DNA of 64,000 nt from Ophthalmolycus amberensis (GCA_024529925.1 JAFEUB010001038.1:1861001-1925000); one strand, 5' to 3'. Numbered from the stretch's first letter, positions 1 to 11,922 are shown. Translations and numbers: made by a program. Notes: a model not told the origin generated them from the letters alone.

Positions 1-1032
1 AGAAGTTAGCTTGGAGCCTCCATGCAGCCTAACCATATAGCCTAGATCGCTTATATAAACAATGCTGATTATGGTTGTTTTTATAAATATACAACTCCCA
101 TCACCCCGACACCTGCTTGTCTCTTAGAAACCCCCCAAAAATGTAATTGTTTTTTAAAAAGCGATGGAAATAAGCTTCAAGATTGGTCAAGTAGAAACAG
201 GTAACTCAAGCACCTGCTGTGAGGAAAAGAAAGAAAAATGTTTTAACTTTTTGATTATGTCCCGTCATTCCAGAAAAGATCTAGTACATTCATTGTCACC
301 TCTCTGCTGTTTATCCTAGCCAGTCGAGGTACAGCTAACACTGCTTCGCTAAACATAAACCAAACCACCTCGGATTCTCCCCTCAGGTCTTAGTGCTTTT
401 TCGTCAAGATATCTTGAGGTGCTGTACAATTCACAAACGCGTTCCTGAGTTTTGTTTGTTACGTTTGTTTGTTTTGCAGACACGGGATCAGAAGAGTCAG
501 GGCCCAGACTACTGCCGCGCTGACCGATTGCTGCTCCTAGCAGGACAATAAAGAATGATTGACCGACTGTCAATCTCAGTTTTTGCAGACTCGCCGCTGA
601 AGTTTTAAAGCTCTTAATAATCGTCAGCTCATGCCATGAATGTAGATCGTGAGGCAAATAAACAAAGAAGGAAAATCAGAAAGCACCACTTCAGGCACTT
701 GGATAGCCAACTAAATCTCAAGAACAAGAACGTAACGATATATATACACAGACACTGGGGCGTCTCTTCTAAAAGCCAACTTGCTTGCAATGTGTAAACA
801 ATGCCTGGCTTTCTGGAGTGTCAAGCATTCAAATTAAAACTCTTGCTCGTTAACTGCAAACCTGCCAGTTGTCTCTTGAAACCAGGTCTCCCGGCGCGTC
901 TAAAACCCTGCCCGTGAGAACTCAGTGGGCTTGTGTTGGCCTTCTGTGTGCCTTTCCCTCCAGCACAATGCTTCTGCCCTGAGGGGAGGAATTGTGGATG
1001 CCTCTTTTTTCTCAAGGGCGGAATCTATCTTT
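1..1032 (-). other. fign: fign 3' untranslated region (partial, runs off the window)
   Basis: This is the sequence directly downstream of the fidgetin stop codon on the minus strand. It has no coding-like ORF of note. I see no AATAAA or ATTAAA on the minus strand between 1032 and 1, so the poly(A) site probably lies beyond the left edge, in line with the long 3' UTR known for vertebrate FIGN. Its lower GC content than the adjacent coding exon also suits UTR sequence. How far it extends is inference. Confidence 0.6.
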
Positions 1033-3299
1033 TCACTGGCTGCAGCCGAACATTTTGTTCCACTCAGTGTACGTGTCGATCTCTTTCTGTGATATACTGG
1101 CTTGGAACTTACAAAAGACACTCTCAAAGTCCTGGTAGGTGAGGGGCCTGACCTGTCCCCTGGGCATCATACCCGACATGTCCATGCCCTGTGCAGAGAC
1201 GTGTAACAGACCCACCAGGGCCTCCTGGCAGAGTCTGGCCACGTCCAGGCCGGAGAAACCCTCGGTACGCTGGACCAGCAGCGCCAGCTCCTCCTCGCTC
1301 AAGCAGTATTTGTGCTGAGATTGAGCCAGGAGCTGGCCCACGATCTGGTGTCGGGCTCCGCCATCCGGCAGGGGCACCAGGACCCTCCGAGAAAAGTACC
1401 TGCGCAGCCCTTCGTCCATGTCCTGGGGTCTGCTCGTGGAGCAAACCACCAACACTTGGTTGCCTGCGTCCTCGCCTGAGCCCATGAGAAGTGAGTCCAA
1501 CTGGGCAAGGAGCTCCCCCTTCAGCCGGTTGATGGGGCTCTCTTCGCTGAGGTGTGCCGACAGCAGCATGTCCACCTCACTGATGAACAGTACAGAAGGC
1601 TGCCGGCAGCGCGCCACAAGGAAGGACGCTCGGATAATTTTCTCCCCCTCGGCCAGCCACTTTGTGGCCAACGTGGAACCGTTGAGCTGGAGGAACGGAG
1701 CCCCCAGCTGGCTGGCCAGGCAGCGACCCAGCAACGTCCTGCCACTGCCCCTGGGGCCAAACAGCAAAACGCAACGTGGGACTGGTCCTAAACTGCTGAA
1801 CATGTCCGGGCGCAGGATGGGCCACAGGACCTCCTCCTTCAGGGTTGCCTTGGCCAGTTCTAGTCCTGCAATGTCACTCCAATCCACTGGGGGCCCCTGC
1901 TGAACGATTTCAGAGGTAACCATGTCCAGGAGTTGGGGGTCACTGGTTTTTAGCTGCTCTTCGGCAGGCCGGGAGGAGGAAGTGGACGAGGAGGAGGTAG
2001 GCCCTGGCGCCGAGTGGGAGAGGTGGAGACGGTGGTCATCGGCGCCTTGCTCACTGAGGGAAGGGGAGGTGAAGCTGCCAAGGGAATCCGTTGAGCGGGA
2101 ACCCCCCAGGGTGGAGGTGACATAGGCCGGTGGAGTCAGCGGACCACCTGTTGCCTGGCTGCTGTACTTCCTCTGCTGCTGCTCTGAGGACATGGTGGAC
2201 TGCTTCTGAGGATTAAAAGGTAAAGACGACTTCTCCGCACCTCTGTCGAATCCACCACCGGCGCTGTTGGAGCCTCCATTTGCGCTGCTGCTGTCAGCTA
2301 TCCTGTACATGGGACTCTCAGCAGAGCTCCGGGCCTGGCCGTAGCCAAAGTTAGCGTAAGCAGAGTCTAGCTCCCCTTGGCCGGTCATGTAGAAGGCTTT
2401 CCTCTTCAGTGAGTTGGAGGAGCTACTGTTGAGAGGCGTGGGGGCGATTGGGGTCAGGTTATGGCTCTGGTATGGGTATCCAGGTAAAGCAGAAGAAGGG
2501 GGAAGGGGTGTAGGTGCAGCGATGCCTGAGGGGAGGTATGAGGATGGAGGGGGTGCTCCCCCAGGGCTGTATCCTGGCCCGGCTGAGCTCTGAGCTGGGT
2601 AGCCTGCTGGGGGGTAATTATAACTAGACAAGTTGGGGGAGCCTCCGTTGTAAGCTGGGACTAAAGTGGGGTGGGAGGGCGGATGCGGCGGCTGCAGGAG
2701 CCCAGAGCTGTGCAGCGGGGAGGGAAGCGCTGGGGCCTGGGCGGACTGGGAGCTGTAACTACTGTGCAGGTAGGAGCTGCCGTATGGGGGGCCGTATTCC
2801 TGAGAGGACATGGAGGAGGTGTGGAGGGCGGTGGCGGTGTGGCTCCCGCAGCTGCTGCTGGAGTAGCTGGGCTCGCTCAGGGTACTGGAGGCCAGGCCCG
2901 GGGAGCTGCACATGCCAGACACCACCTCTGAGGCCGCCGCCATCCCTCCCTTTCGGATGGAGACCCCCTCAGGGATGCAGCTCATGGGGTAAACGCCGTC
3001 CTGCCAGGGCTCCGGTTCCCCTTTGCGTCCGTTCATCACCCCCGGGGCCTCCGAGTAGGAGCCCGGCATCTCCAGAATGCCGGAATACTTCTCGGCATAC
3101 TTCTTGAGCAGGTTGGAGGCGGTGAGGGCCGAGATGTCGTCATTGGCCCAGGCGTACTGGTAGGCGGCTGAGCGCTGCAGGTGGCCAGGCACCGCCCTGT
3201 AGGCCTCAGCCTTGTGGGCTGGCGAGCGCGTGGTGGAGGAGATGTCGAAGTGCTGTTCGGCCCACTGGCTGTGCTCGGGGGTCCACTGCATCTTTAAGC
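1033..3299 (-). CDS. fign: Fidgetin (AAA-ATPase, microtubule-severing family), large terminal coding exon
   Basis: This exon encodes residues 9 (split codon) to 763 of fidgetin, an AAA-ATPase related to katanin and spastin that acts on microtubules and is nuclear/centrosomal in vertebrates. The splice acceptor is tttctctcag/GCTTAAAG at 3300/3299. The open frame from 3300 to 3435 is intron read-through. Visible parts are: conserved MQWTPEH from residue 12; the WANDDISALTASNLLKKYAEKYSGIL block; a Ser/Tyr/Pro-rich middle (about 90-300); a basic KRK at 307-309 (possible NLS); and the block around GPPVDWSDIAGLE that begins the AAA domain. Walker A is GPRGSGRT (523-530) with Arg529 where Lys is expected. 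The Walker B block is VLFISEVDML with Ser582-Glu583. The arginine pair R641-R642 sits in LRRYF, and the Vps4-type C-terminus ends MFGCSQ. The total of 763 aa compares with about 759 in human as I recall. FIGNL2 is the nearest alternative, but the mid-region block GQGELDSAYANFGYGQ and SPMYR fit fign better. Confidence 0.95.
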
Positions 3300-3734
3300 C
3301 TGAGAGAAACGGAGACAAAGACAACCGCATGTGAACACTTTGACATGTTAAAATCAGTTTCGCAATAATTACAAATGACAACACCTTCAAATTGCCTGGG
3401 ATTGGAGGGTGGTCAATTAAAAAGGTGATATTCATCTGGAGGCTTGTTCGGCGTGGTGCTCTTTATTTTTTTCTATTTTTCTTCCTGATACGTACTTTTG
3501 AGAGGGTTTTGTGTCCAACCGCACATAAGTTGTCCATTTCTAGAGATCCTAAGATGGACAGAGTGGGTGTCGGCAGGTATAGTGCGGCACAGAGGGATTG
3601 TGGGATGGCTGGTTACAGCAGCCCTAATGCACCCTGGCCAGACCAATAAGACAGAGGCATTGAGGGTCACTCTGTAATCCCCGGCTCATCTGAGGTGGCT
3701 GGAGATGGGTTTGAAAATGCGCCTCGCAGAGTAC

Positions 3735-3862
3735 CACAAAGCAACACACACACTCACATACACCCCCCCTTTGCTCATGCTGCTTTCATCGCACACACAC
3801 ACACTAAAAAACTACCTATGCCTGCACTCAGGCGTACACACACACACACACACACAGCATCA
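3735..3862. repeat. Interrupted (CA)n microsatellite cluster
   Basis: Several CA runs (for example 3796-3805 and 3837-3857) are separated by short unique spacers, inside fign intron 2. Confidence 0.8.
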
Positions 3863-3959
3863 CGTCCACTGACCCAGACGGACAAACACAGGGCGCGCGC
3901 AGGAGCTGCAGCGAGCAATGAATTACAACACATTGTGTCTCAAGCTTAGTTCCTGTCTG

Positions 3960-4300
3960 CACGGCTCCACCTTGACCTCCTCTCTCTCTCCACCGCTCTC
4001 TCTACCTTCCTGTCTGCCTCTCTTCTTCATGTCTCCCTGCCCCCATCCCAAGCCTCTTCTCTTTGCTTATTTTGTGTCGTCCATTTTCCACCCCCCCCCC
4101 CACCACCTCCCGCTAGATCCTCCTTTATTTCTCTTTACCTCCCCTTTTTATTCTGACTCCATCTATTTCGATACCTCTCCTTTTTCATTCCCCCCTTTTC
4201 CTTCGTGGCCGCCCCTCCTCTTATTTACTCCCGGTGTACTTGCTTCGCCTCCTCCCCTCCCCTCCTTGCTCCATCTCATCTCAGACACACTCACCTGGCT
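3960..4300. repeat. Pyrimidine-rich (C/T) low-complexity tract
   Basis: About 340 bp are overwhelmingly C and T on the plus strand, so purine-rich on the transcribed strand. The tract includes a poly-C run near 4091-4102. The open frames here are composition artefacts. Confidence 0.7.
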
Positions 4301-4869
4301 CTCCCCTTTATTGCCTCGGGAGGCTGGAGAGCCACTGTTTCCTTTAATCCCAGCCAATGCCATCTGCAAACACTGACAGTCGCACGGCCGACTCCATCGT
4401 TGTCTCACTATCAAAGCCGCGGCGGCATCAAAGGCCGGACGGGGCGTAAATCACAGCCGCCGCGGCAGATTGAACCCCCGCTTGATTTGACTTAGTGCAC
4501 ACAAATAAAGGATAATATCGGTGTCATTTAGGCTGCTTCCCCCGACTTATTGACTGGCTGCGGATGCATGTGGGGATCCACAGCTGGGTGTCTGGTGAGC
4601 GAATCCCTACTTCAGAATTGGTTCGTGTGGGCATGCACAATGAAATCCATTCATAGAGGAGCACATCTTCCCCCATCCTGCCATCCACTTATGCTACTGC
4701 AAACACACACAAGCAGCAGACACAGAGACACGATCACACTCTCTTGCTCTCTTTTCCGAGGCCCTGTGTTTGTTTGGTAACAACACAGGGGAGGGAGGAA
4801 AGGGGGGGGGGGGGTCCCTAGACTCCTATTTCCTCTCTGATTCTCCTCTCCAGCCATCTCTCGGTAGAC

Positions 4870-4935
4870 GCCACTGGCTAATTAGCAGAATGGCGATCTG
4901 CTAATTGTGTTAATTTACAACATTTTAGCCGAGGG
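4870..4935. promoter_or_regulatory. Candidate regulatory block with paired homeodomain cores
   Basis: Two TAATT/AATTA cores form a 9-bp inverted repeat (aattagcag at 4880-4888, ctgctaatt at 4898-4906) with a 9-bp spacer, followed by another taattt. The flanking sequence is unique. Enhancer function is inferred only. Confidence 0.3.
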
Positions 4936-5479
4936 GAGTCTAGCAGGGGCTGGCAAGCCTGTCACCCCCCGCCCCCCCTAGTGTGGCCAGCCAACGCCTC
5001 AGACAAAAGGCTCAGCAGAGAAAAGTTTTGTATTAGCCGGGAGGCTCCTTTAATATTGAAGATATATTAGCAGCACTATCAAGGAGAAAACTACTAAGTC
5101 TGGAATACCGGACAAAATAAGAGAAAATTTGGCTCCAGGCCAAATCCAGGTAGACACCGTTATACTGTTATGTGCTTCTTTTTTAAAACATAAAATCAAA
5201 GGATCCGAAAGAGGAGTTTTTCATTTCGTCAATATGGCAATCCTATCTAATAACTGTTGTTGTTTATCCTCCCTAATACCGTGTAATCCCAATACAGCGC
5301 AAACAAATATACAAATAATATCACTGTAGAACTCGCGGCAACAGAGTAAATCAAACAATGTTTAAGAGCTTTTAGAGTCGGGGCTTGTTCTCGGTATTGT
5401 ATTCTCAAGCCACACGTTTGATCTGTGGCCAGGAGCAAAACGCCGGTCTGGCGGTGCACGTTCTATAATTTCAACGTTA

Positions 5480-6260
5480 GCTCGTTAATAGATAATACGT
5501 AGCTGAGGAAAGTGAGGGGGAAAAGGCTCCGAGGCCTCCAGCCTCGTCTTCAGACGCGCCTTCACTGCACGTCTTTCTCGCAGTCTCTCGGCGCTTCGGC
5601 ACGCCATGAAGCTGCGTCACAGGCCGCGGGGTCAATCTACGTGTCATTTAATGCTGCGGTAAGTAGGCTGCCGTTCAGTGATCGAGTTCTATTGACCACC
5701 ACTGGTGATCCAGTACTTCACCTTGGCTTTTACTCTTGCTGTGTAGTCACTGTGTTCTGGCTTTATGTTGCAGTTACCGCCTGGCTCGGCTTTTTCTGGA
5801 CTCCAGAAGCTGCCATCACACTTCAGTGCTCTCTTTGTGGCTGCTGTGTGTTGGCAACAATCTAGCGATACGACGCGTGTCATGAAACAGGCGTTACCAT
5901 TCAATATATCGCCATTCATTGCGATATTGTAAGCAAGCTGACTGTCAGTGTAAAGAACACAAACAAAAACTTAAGTTGAATACATCCCGATATGTGACAC
6001 GGTACACATTTTACAAGACAGCTAACAATAGCTATAACTGCTTGAAAATAGCTGCTGAGTTAGCAACCGCTAGCTTTAGCGAAAGGCAAATTTACTAACT
6101 GTTTCTGTAACTCGAATCAAGTAAACATGAATCAACATTTTGCTCATTCCGTTAGCTACCAAACCAGTGATTACAGAGCAAGAAAATAGCTTTGCTAGTC
6201 CTGGTAAAAAGTATAGCCTAGCTTAACATTGGAGCAGCTAATGCCATCACTTTGTTGTGG
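5480..6260. other. CpG-rich islet followed by AT-rich sequence, no gene seen
   Basis: 5500-5650 is CpG-rich (acgcgcc, ctctcggcgcttcggc). 5950-6260 is AT-rich with repeated gctagc/gttagc words common in fish intergenic repeats. The one 117-codon frame at 5512-5865 has no recognisable features. A cryptic promoter is possible but unsupported. Confidence 0.35.
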
Positions 6261-6487
6261 CTACCATAAAATCACATTAGATTATCAATTTCAATATCAA
6301 TAGTATACATTTCAATGTGTTATAAATACAATACTTTCATTGTGATTCCTATTTAGAATTTTCTGAAATAGGCTTTTTCGAAATGACGTTGACGAGACGG
6401 ACGTGTGTTTGAATTGGCCCGAGAGAACAGAGAACAGGACGGAGATGTGAGGAAGGGAGGATGGAGACAGGCACGGGCAGAAGACGA

Positions 6488-6507
6488 GGGGGGGGGGGGG
6501 GGGGGGG
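6488..6507. repeat. Poly-G run (20)
   Basis: Twenty consecutive G on the plus strand. Such runs recur across the window and may be length-variable or mis-sized in assembly. Confidence 0.85.
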
Positions 6508-6659
6508 CAGAAAAAATAAAATAAAAACAAGCCTCGCGAATCACACGCGCTCCTCCCTCCACATAGTTTGACGCTCCATCAAACTGCGATGTGTCCTCCG
6601 TTTAAAGAAACATGAATCTTTCTAATTCCACCATTAATAAAGATAACATATATAAAAGA

Positions 6660-6860
6660 GTGTGTCAGGCTCCATCAGGGCTTTCATCTCCTCTATAATG
6701 AGGTTAATGCGGAGACGCAGTGATTACCCCGGCAATGCAAATGAAGGCCAAATGATAACTTGCACTATTTAAATAAGGTAATAGCGATTACTCTACGTTA
6801 TTCAAATGAGGAGGGGTACTTTGAACCGAGCGCTTTGAACTCGCCGCTCCTGCTCCAAAA
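6660..6860. promoter_or_regulatory. Candidate conserved non-coding block
   Basis: Unique, repeat-free sequence with several ATGCAAAT/ATTTAAAT-like and TAAT/ATTA cores (6690-6810), flanked by low-complexity sequence. It resembles vertebrate developmental enhancers in style. No conservation could be tested. Confidence 0.3.
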
Positions 6861-7349
6861 CATATGAAAGGGATGGAGGGAGGATTGACTTTGGAATCCG
6901 CGTGTATCCTCTAATTCAATGTGATGTAAACCAAGGGCAACGAGCAAAGTCACATCATGTGGACGGCGTCGACAAGGAGAGTATTTAAGGTAGCCTGGCT
7001 CCTTTATTCTCGCTTTTAAAAGCCCTTGAAAGTCATTGAGAAGTCCTTTAATTCACTGACAAAAGAAAAAGAGACGTGGATCAAAATAAACACAAATATC
7101 CTTCGCTGTGTTTTTCTCTGCATGTTAACAACAAGGACTCTGAATGCCTCCCATTCATTTACAAAAACTCCCAAGAACATTTTTGTGGGGGGGTTTGAAA
7201 TATGAAAAGAATTCAGTGGAGCCCAATTTGTCCGAGCCTTTTTACATTGCAATGAGTGTATTCTGGCTGCGATTCATTCATTACTTCTTCTGGTTACGAC
7301 AGACCTGCGAGCTTGAACCCCTTGTTTCATTTTCTCCACAATCTGCTGA

Positions 7350-7369
7350 GTTTTTTTTTTTTTTTTTTC
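7350..7369. repeat. Poly-T tract
   Basis: About 19 consecutive T precede a cga-rich segment. Intronic homopolymer. Confidence 0.7.
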
Positions 7370-7804
7370 GAGGCCTGGGGGAAATTCGCGAGTCATCTGG
7401 ATGGACACATTTAAGTGTGAGGGTAAAAGTGTGTGTTGCAGAGAGAGACCGTGCACTCGGCTGAGACAACATCCAACAGAAATCTTCACCACCTTCTGAA
7501 GCGTCAAGCCTTCCGGCACTTGGGGTTTTTTCTTCCTTTCTCACTTCTTCTTCTCCTCCTCCGGCCTCCACATAGAGAAGCCTAATCATTCTCATTACAC
7601 TCGGTGTCCATCTGCATCAACAGAGCTGCCTATTACCGCGCGGGCGCGTGTGTGTGTGCAGTAAACAGCTCTTTAGAGAGAGCTAATGAGCTCTTTTAAG
7701 TCTGTCCGCTGTGTGATTCTGCAAGCGGGGTGTCAGAGCAAACTGCCCATTTCGGTAACGTCATAATTAAGCCGTGTGTGTGAGAGGAGGACGAAGAGAT
7801 GCAG

Positions 7805-7852
7805 ACACACACACACACACGCACACACACACACACACACATACACACACAC
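7805..7852. repeat. (AC)n microsatellite
   Basis: Near-uninterrupted AC dinucleotides with two single-base interruptions. Confidence 0.9.
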
Positions 7853-8139
7853 CCTGAGACAAGACGTACAAATGTGTGTACCCTTTTTGTCTTTCTAACG
7901 CAAACAGACACTGAAGACCTTCAAGAACAAGCTATCGTGTCATATTCTTTATATATTAAAAAAAAATAAAAAAGTGTAGGAGGAGAAGCTGCATGACAGG
8001 CGATAACTTCATCAAAAGAGACCTGTTTTCACACACCACCGGGGAAATCTAACCGCTTATTCAAATCCTTATCAAATACACCGGAGGGCATCTTTTAAAC
8101 TAAATCGCTGCACTCAAAAAGCCCCGCATGTAGCTCCTG

Positions 8140-8345
8140 TTCTATGAGTGTGTGCAGGGCCCTGTGTGTGTCTGACAACCTCCGGACCACCTTGTTAATG
8201 AGTCCAGCACACTGTGACTAAGCCACGGGCTACGCTGGCACACAACCTGCAGCGGAGAGTCAAATAATGTGATTAGGTCCCCCCAAAAGGCAATTAATTA
8301 TGAAATTACTCATACGCAAAGTCAGAACTCCCTGCCCGCGTTTCG
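8140..8345. promoter_or_regulatory. Candidate conserved non-coding block
   Basis: Unique sequence with ATTAGG, CAATTAATTATGAAATTA and similar homeodomain-core words between 8265 and 8315. No ORF. Regulatory role is inferred from composition. Confidence 0.25.
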
Positions 8346-8686
8346 CGTCTTCTTCCGAGCAACAGTTGCGGGAAAAGTGGCAAAAAACCTGAAAAGCTCT
8401 TAATTACGCGTGAATTGTTTGGAATTTAAAAAAGACAAAATGTGTGAACCAAGCTCCTCTTCCGTCCCCATGTGAGACGACAAAAAAGAATCCGGATCGG
8501 CATCTTTGAAGCCGGCGGTTGGAGCCCAGCCACAGCTTACCATTACAGCGACTTGAGTCTGTCGCAGAGCAACGACGACGACAACAACAACAACAGATAA
8601 GGGAGTAAACAGAGAGAGTTCAAAGTCTAGACGGCGAGCAGTGACCGGGGAGAGATGAGCTGTCACTAACTCAAAGACAGTAAGAG

Positions 8687-8702
8687 AGGGGGGGGGGGGG
8701 GG
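8687..8702. repeat. Poly-G run
   Basis: Interrupted poly-G of about 14-16 bases in intron 2. Confidence 0.75.
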
Positions 8703-9354
8703 ATCGCTGTACAGATGACAGCTCGGAGCTGCGATATAAGGATATTTGACAAATGACAGCATCTTTAAAACAAATTATAAAAAAAATCAAATATTCATTG
8801 TAATCTGTGATCTCTGACCCTGTGATAAGTTTTACGACCATCAAAGTTTGAAACGTCTTTTGTGGAGCAGATTTGGAGTAAAAAAAGAAATCCAGCTTTG
8901 AGAAATGGGCTTGGTTCTGCTATGTAAATGCTAAAAATATTAGGGTGTGTTTAATGACGACTCTAAATTTAGCTCGCAGGAGAAATCAGGCTTAACTCGC
9001 CATAAATCTCGCACTAAATTCCAGAGGCGTATCGCCGTCACCTCTGCCAGCCGGTATCAGATCTTCCTCGGAGCTGTCTAAATTGACACTGTCTAAATTT
9101 CCTTTTTAGACAGACTATTGAATGGGTGGGTTAAATGGGTAGGGCGCAGTTAAACAAATGCTCCGGATCAAGGAAATTGTGCGTGGCTTCTTTTGTCATT
9201 CAGAGAGGAAATTGAGAGATATTCGGCGGGGGCTAACGCATGGCATTCATCTATAATGCACTCGGCCTGTCCGTCAGCTACTCCATTTCCTGTGACTAGC
9301 GCAGCGTGCCTAATCACCCGGCTCGACGCGGGGCTCCTTCCTCAAAGACAGGCC

Positions 9355-9357
<3 letters not shown>

Positions 9358-9391
<34 letters not shown>
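9358..9391. repeat. (AC)17 microsatellite
   Basis: Pure AC dinucleotide run in fign intron 2. Confidence 0.9.
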
Positions 9392-9394
<3 letters not shown>

Positions 9395-9499
9395 TGCAGG
9401 ACACACTAACGCGACTGGAAACATCAGGCCCGCTGAGGCAAACGGATTATTATTATCGGGGGAACGAAACATCTGTAGGATATGAGCTTAATGTAAATC

Positions 9500-10190
9500 A
9501 TATTTAGGGTTGAAGTTACACTGGAGGATTAACTACAGGCAAATAGATTTAGCTCTTTATTCATGGCTTATTACTGATCTATATGACATTAATAAGCAAT
9601 GTATTTAACAATAAGTTATTGAAGCTATTAGAAACAAGTTAGTCACAACTTATAAACACCCGCTAATTCATAGTTAATTAAAGAATACTTTTGGCTTTAT
9701 TATGTTGATTCTTTTTAATCCAGATCTATAAAGCATTAACAAACACTTTATTACCATAGCAGAGTAGTCATAACCTTTAAACCCCAACTATTGTTTTTAC
9801 TTTACAAAGACATGATGAACCCCTAAGAGAATATGTCTTATTAAGTATTAATAACGTGTTAATTATGGCTTTATCAAGTTAATAAATCATGTATGCATTT
9901 ATATCAATGATCCAACATTAATTAAACATTAATACACAATTGATCAACTTCATAAAGCCATTAGCAAATGCCTGTAAAACCTGAATGAGTAATTATTAAT
10001 CACGGGTTTATAAGTTAACTTGTTACTAATGACTTTAATGAATCATGTAAGTCATATTACTCATCTGCAAAAGCACTGATGAACAATTTATCAACTCAAA
10101 GCAATTAGTTACAATTTGTAAACCCATACTTGAAGGGTTTATACATTTCAAATTGTAATATGAATGTGTAATACATCACTTAATCCAATT
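9500..10190. repeat. Degenerate AT-rich repeat (TTAATA/CATAAAGC words)
   Basis: About 700 bp of AT-rich sequence where words such as cattaata, tttataa and cataaagccatta recur irregularly on both strands. It resembles decayed copies of a short tandem or dispersed element, and similar phrasing recurs at 20525-20650. No ORF. Confidence 0.45.
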
Positions 10191-10804
10191 CATAAACTCT
10201 AAATGTCTCATTAGAAAGTGGTGTCTCCACATTGCAGTGACAGACAGCTCATCCGGCAAACACAAGCTGAAGTGATGCTCGACGGGCTGACTCGTACTTT
10301 GTAAGACAAGTGACAAAGAAGAAGAAGTTGTGAGGCTGAACGTCCTCCTACACCGGTGCCAATTACAGCCGGCCACACTGCCCAATGTCTGCAGGGTTTG
10401 TCAGGTGACAGCCGGAGCGGCTCCACATCTACATTCCCCGCAAACGCCTCTGAGGCCGCCCGCCGATGCGCTCCTACCTGAGGCGTGCCCCCGGGGTTAA
10501 CATGGGCCACGCACTATCAATACTCCTCTGACGCCCGGATCCATACCTGCGGACCACCACCACTTTGTTTACCTGTGTGTTCAGTAATTAAAATAGATTT
10601 CTGAGAGAAGGCCTAATCCTTTTAGAAATGACATCGATCTAGCAGTGCCAGAAAAGCTGCGGCGTAACTTTGTCGGGCTTTTGTCCTCTTCCCCCCTCGT
10701 CCACTCTTTTCCCCGTACGAGGACGCTCTCGCCCCCTTCCTCCTCGGTGGAAACTTTGGAAAGTCCTCGACGTGAAGGACGTCATTTAGGGCCTGGCGTG
10801 GACG

Positions 10805-10817
10805 GGGGGGGGGGGGG
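10805..10817. repeat. Poly-G run (about 13)
   Basis: Homopolymer in intron 2, next to a ggcaggtgga segment. No gene nearby. Confidence 0.75.
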
Positions 10818-11525
10818 CTGCAGTAAAGAGGTGGCAGGTGGAGATAATAGAGAGGAAGCCTCTAACCTCGTCCAGAGCTGTCTGTCTTCGTAAATAAAAT
10901 GAGATAATTATTGAGTGAACAACATTATACGCCGACGACGCACTCTTCTGCCCCCCTCCCTCCGGCGCAGTTGTAAATCTCAACAAACGCGGCGCTTTTG
11001 GACATTAAGTGCTCACTAAGCACAGTGGATGCATCATATTTCAAGAGCAGGCGTTGTGTGGGTGAGGAGCTGGGGGAAAATGGAGTGTAATGGTTATCCA
11101 TTATCTTATACGGCAACGGCGGCAATGATCATTTTCAAGTGACTCATTTCTGGAAGTACCTATCTATCGGCCACTTCGCGAGAAGACTTTGATGGCTAAT
11201 CCACAACAACTATTCAGAGGTCATTTTCTGCGGCGCCGCCCGAGACACTCGGCACAAGAGAACGCTCCAGCCTCCCTCATTATTCAAATACAATCCTCGG
11301 GAAGAGATCCGCATCACAAACAAGCGGCGCCGCGCCACCCGGAGTGGGCGATTACCTACGCGGCGCACTCCGGTCCAGAGTGGAAACATTAACAGTGCAA
11401 CAACAAATGAATATATCACGATGCAAGCAGGAGTTTGAAAAAGCGCAAAAAAAGAGATATTTGTCGAGGGAATTAAATAGTGATGCTGGGGAGTGTATTA
11501 ACACATCAATGATCCCACTTGTGGG

Positions 11526-11545
11526 AAAAAAAAAAAAAAAAAAAA
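11526..11545. repeat. Poly-A tract
   Basis: About 20 consecutive A. No retroposed body was recognised upstream. Confidence 0.75.
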
Positions 11546-11805
11546 GCTCCAACAGTATCTAGATAGAAGTCCGCGAGAGAAACCTTCGGATTGTTCAATC
11601 ATATTATATTATTCTGCCGAGGCAAATGTATTTTAAGAAGTGTGGGTGTGATGTTTGTTTGTGTGGTCTCGGCTCCACATGAATGGTTACTTAACACCAC
11701 ACTGATTTCCCCTCAGCAGTTAGAGAGAAAAAACACCAGCCGATGCTCAATGATGCATCGCCGTGTTTGTTGCCGCCAGGCTGGTGTGTATGTCGCTGGT
11801 GCGTA

Positions 11806-11809
<4 letters not shown>

Positions 11810-11841
<32 letters not shown>
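11810..11841. repeat. (TG)n microsatellite
   Basis: Uninterrupted TG dinucleotides. Confidence 0.9.
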
Positions 11842-11842
<1 letters not shown>

Positions 11843-11921
11843 GCTGGCACGTAGACAGAGCCCAGGAGTGACTGCCGGAGTGTCACCATCTGTGGATGCA
11901 TTTATGTCTGTCTGCACTGGG

Positions 11922-11922
<1 letters not shown>

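Noticed and set aside
1124..3107. Many overlapping frames on both strands inside the fidgetin exon
   Set aside because: They are shadows of the GC-rich fidgetin coding frame in other phases and have no protein features.
3300..3435. N-terminal extension of the fidgetin frame to an ATG at 3435
   Set aside because: The extra 45 residues precede a consensus splice acceptor (tttctctcag) and do not resemble fidgetin. The true start lies in the exon at 26845-26875.
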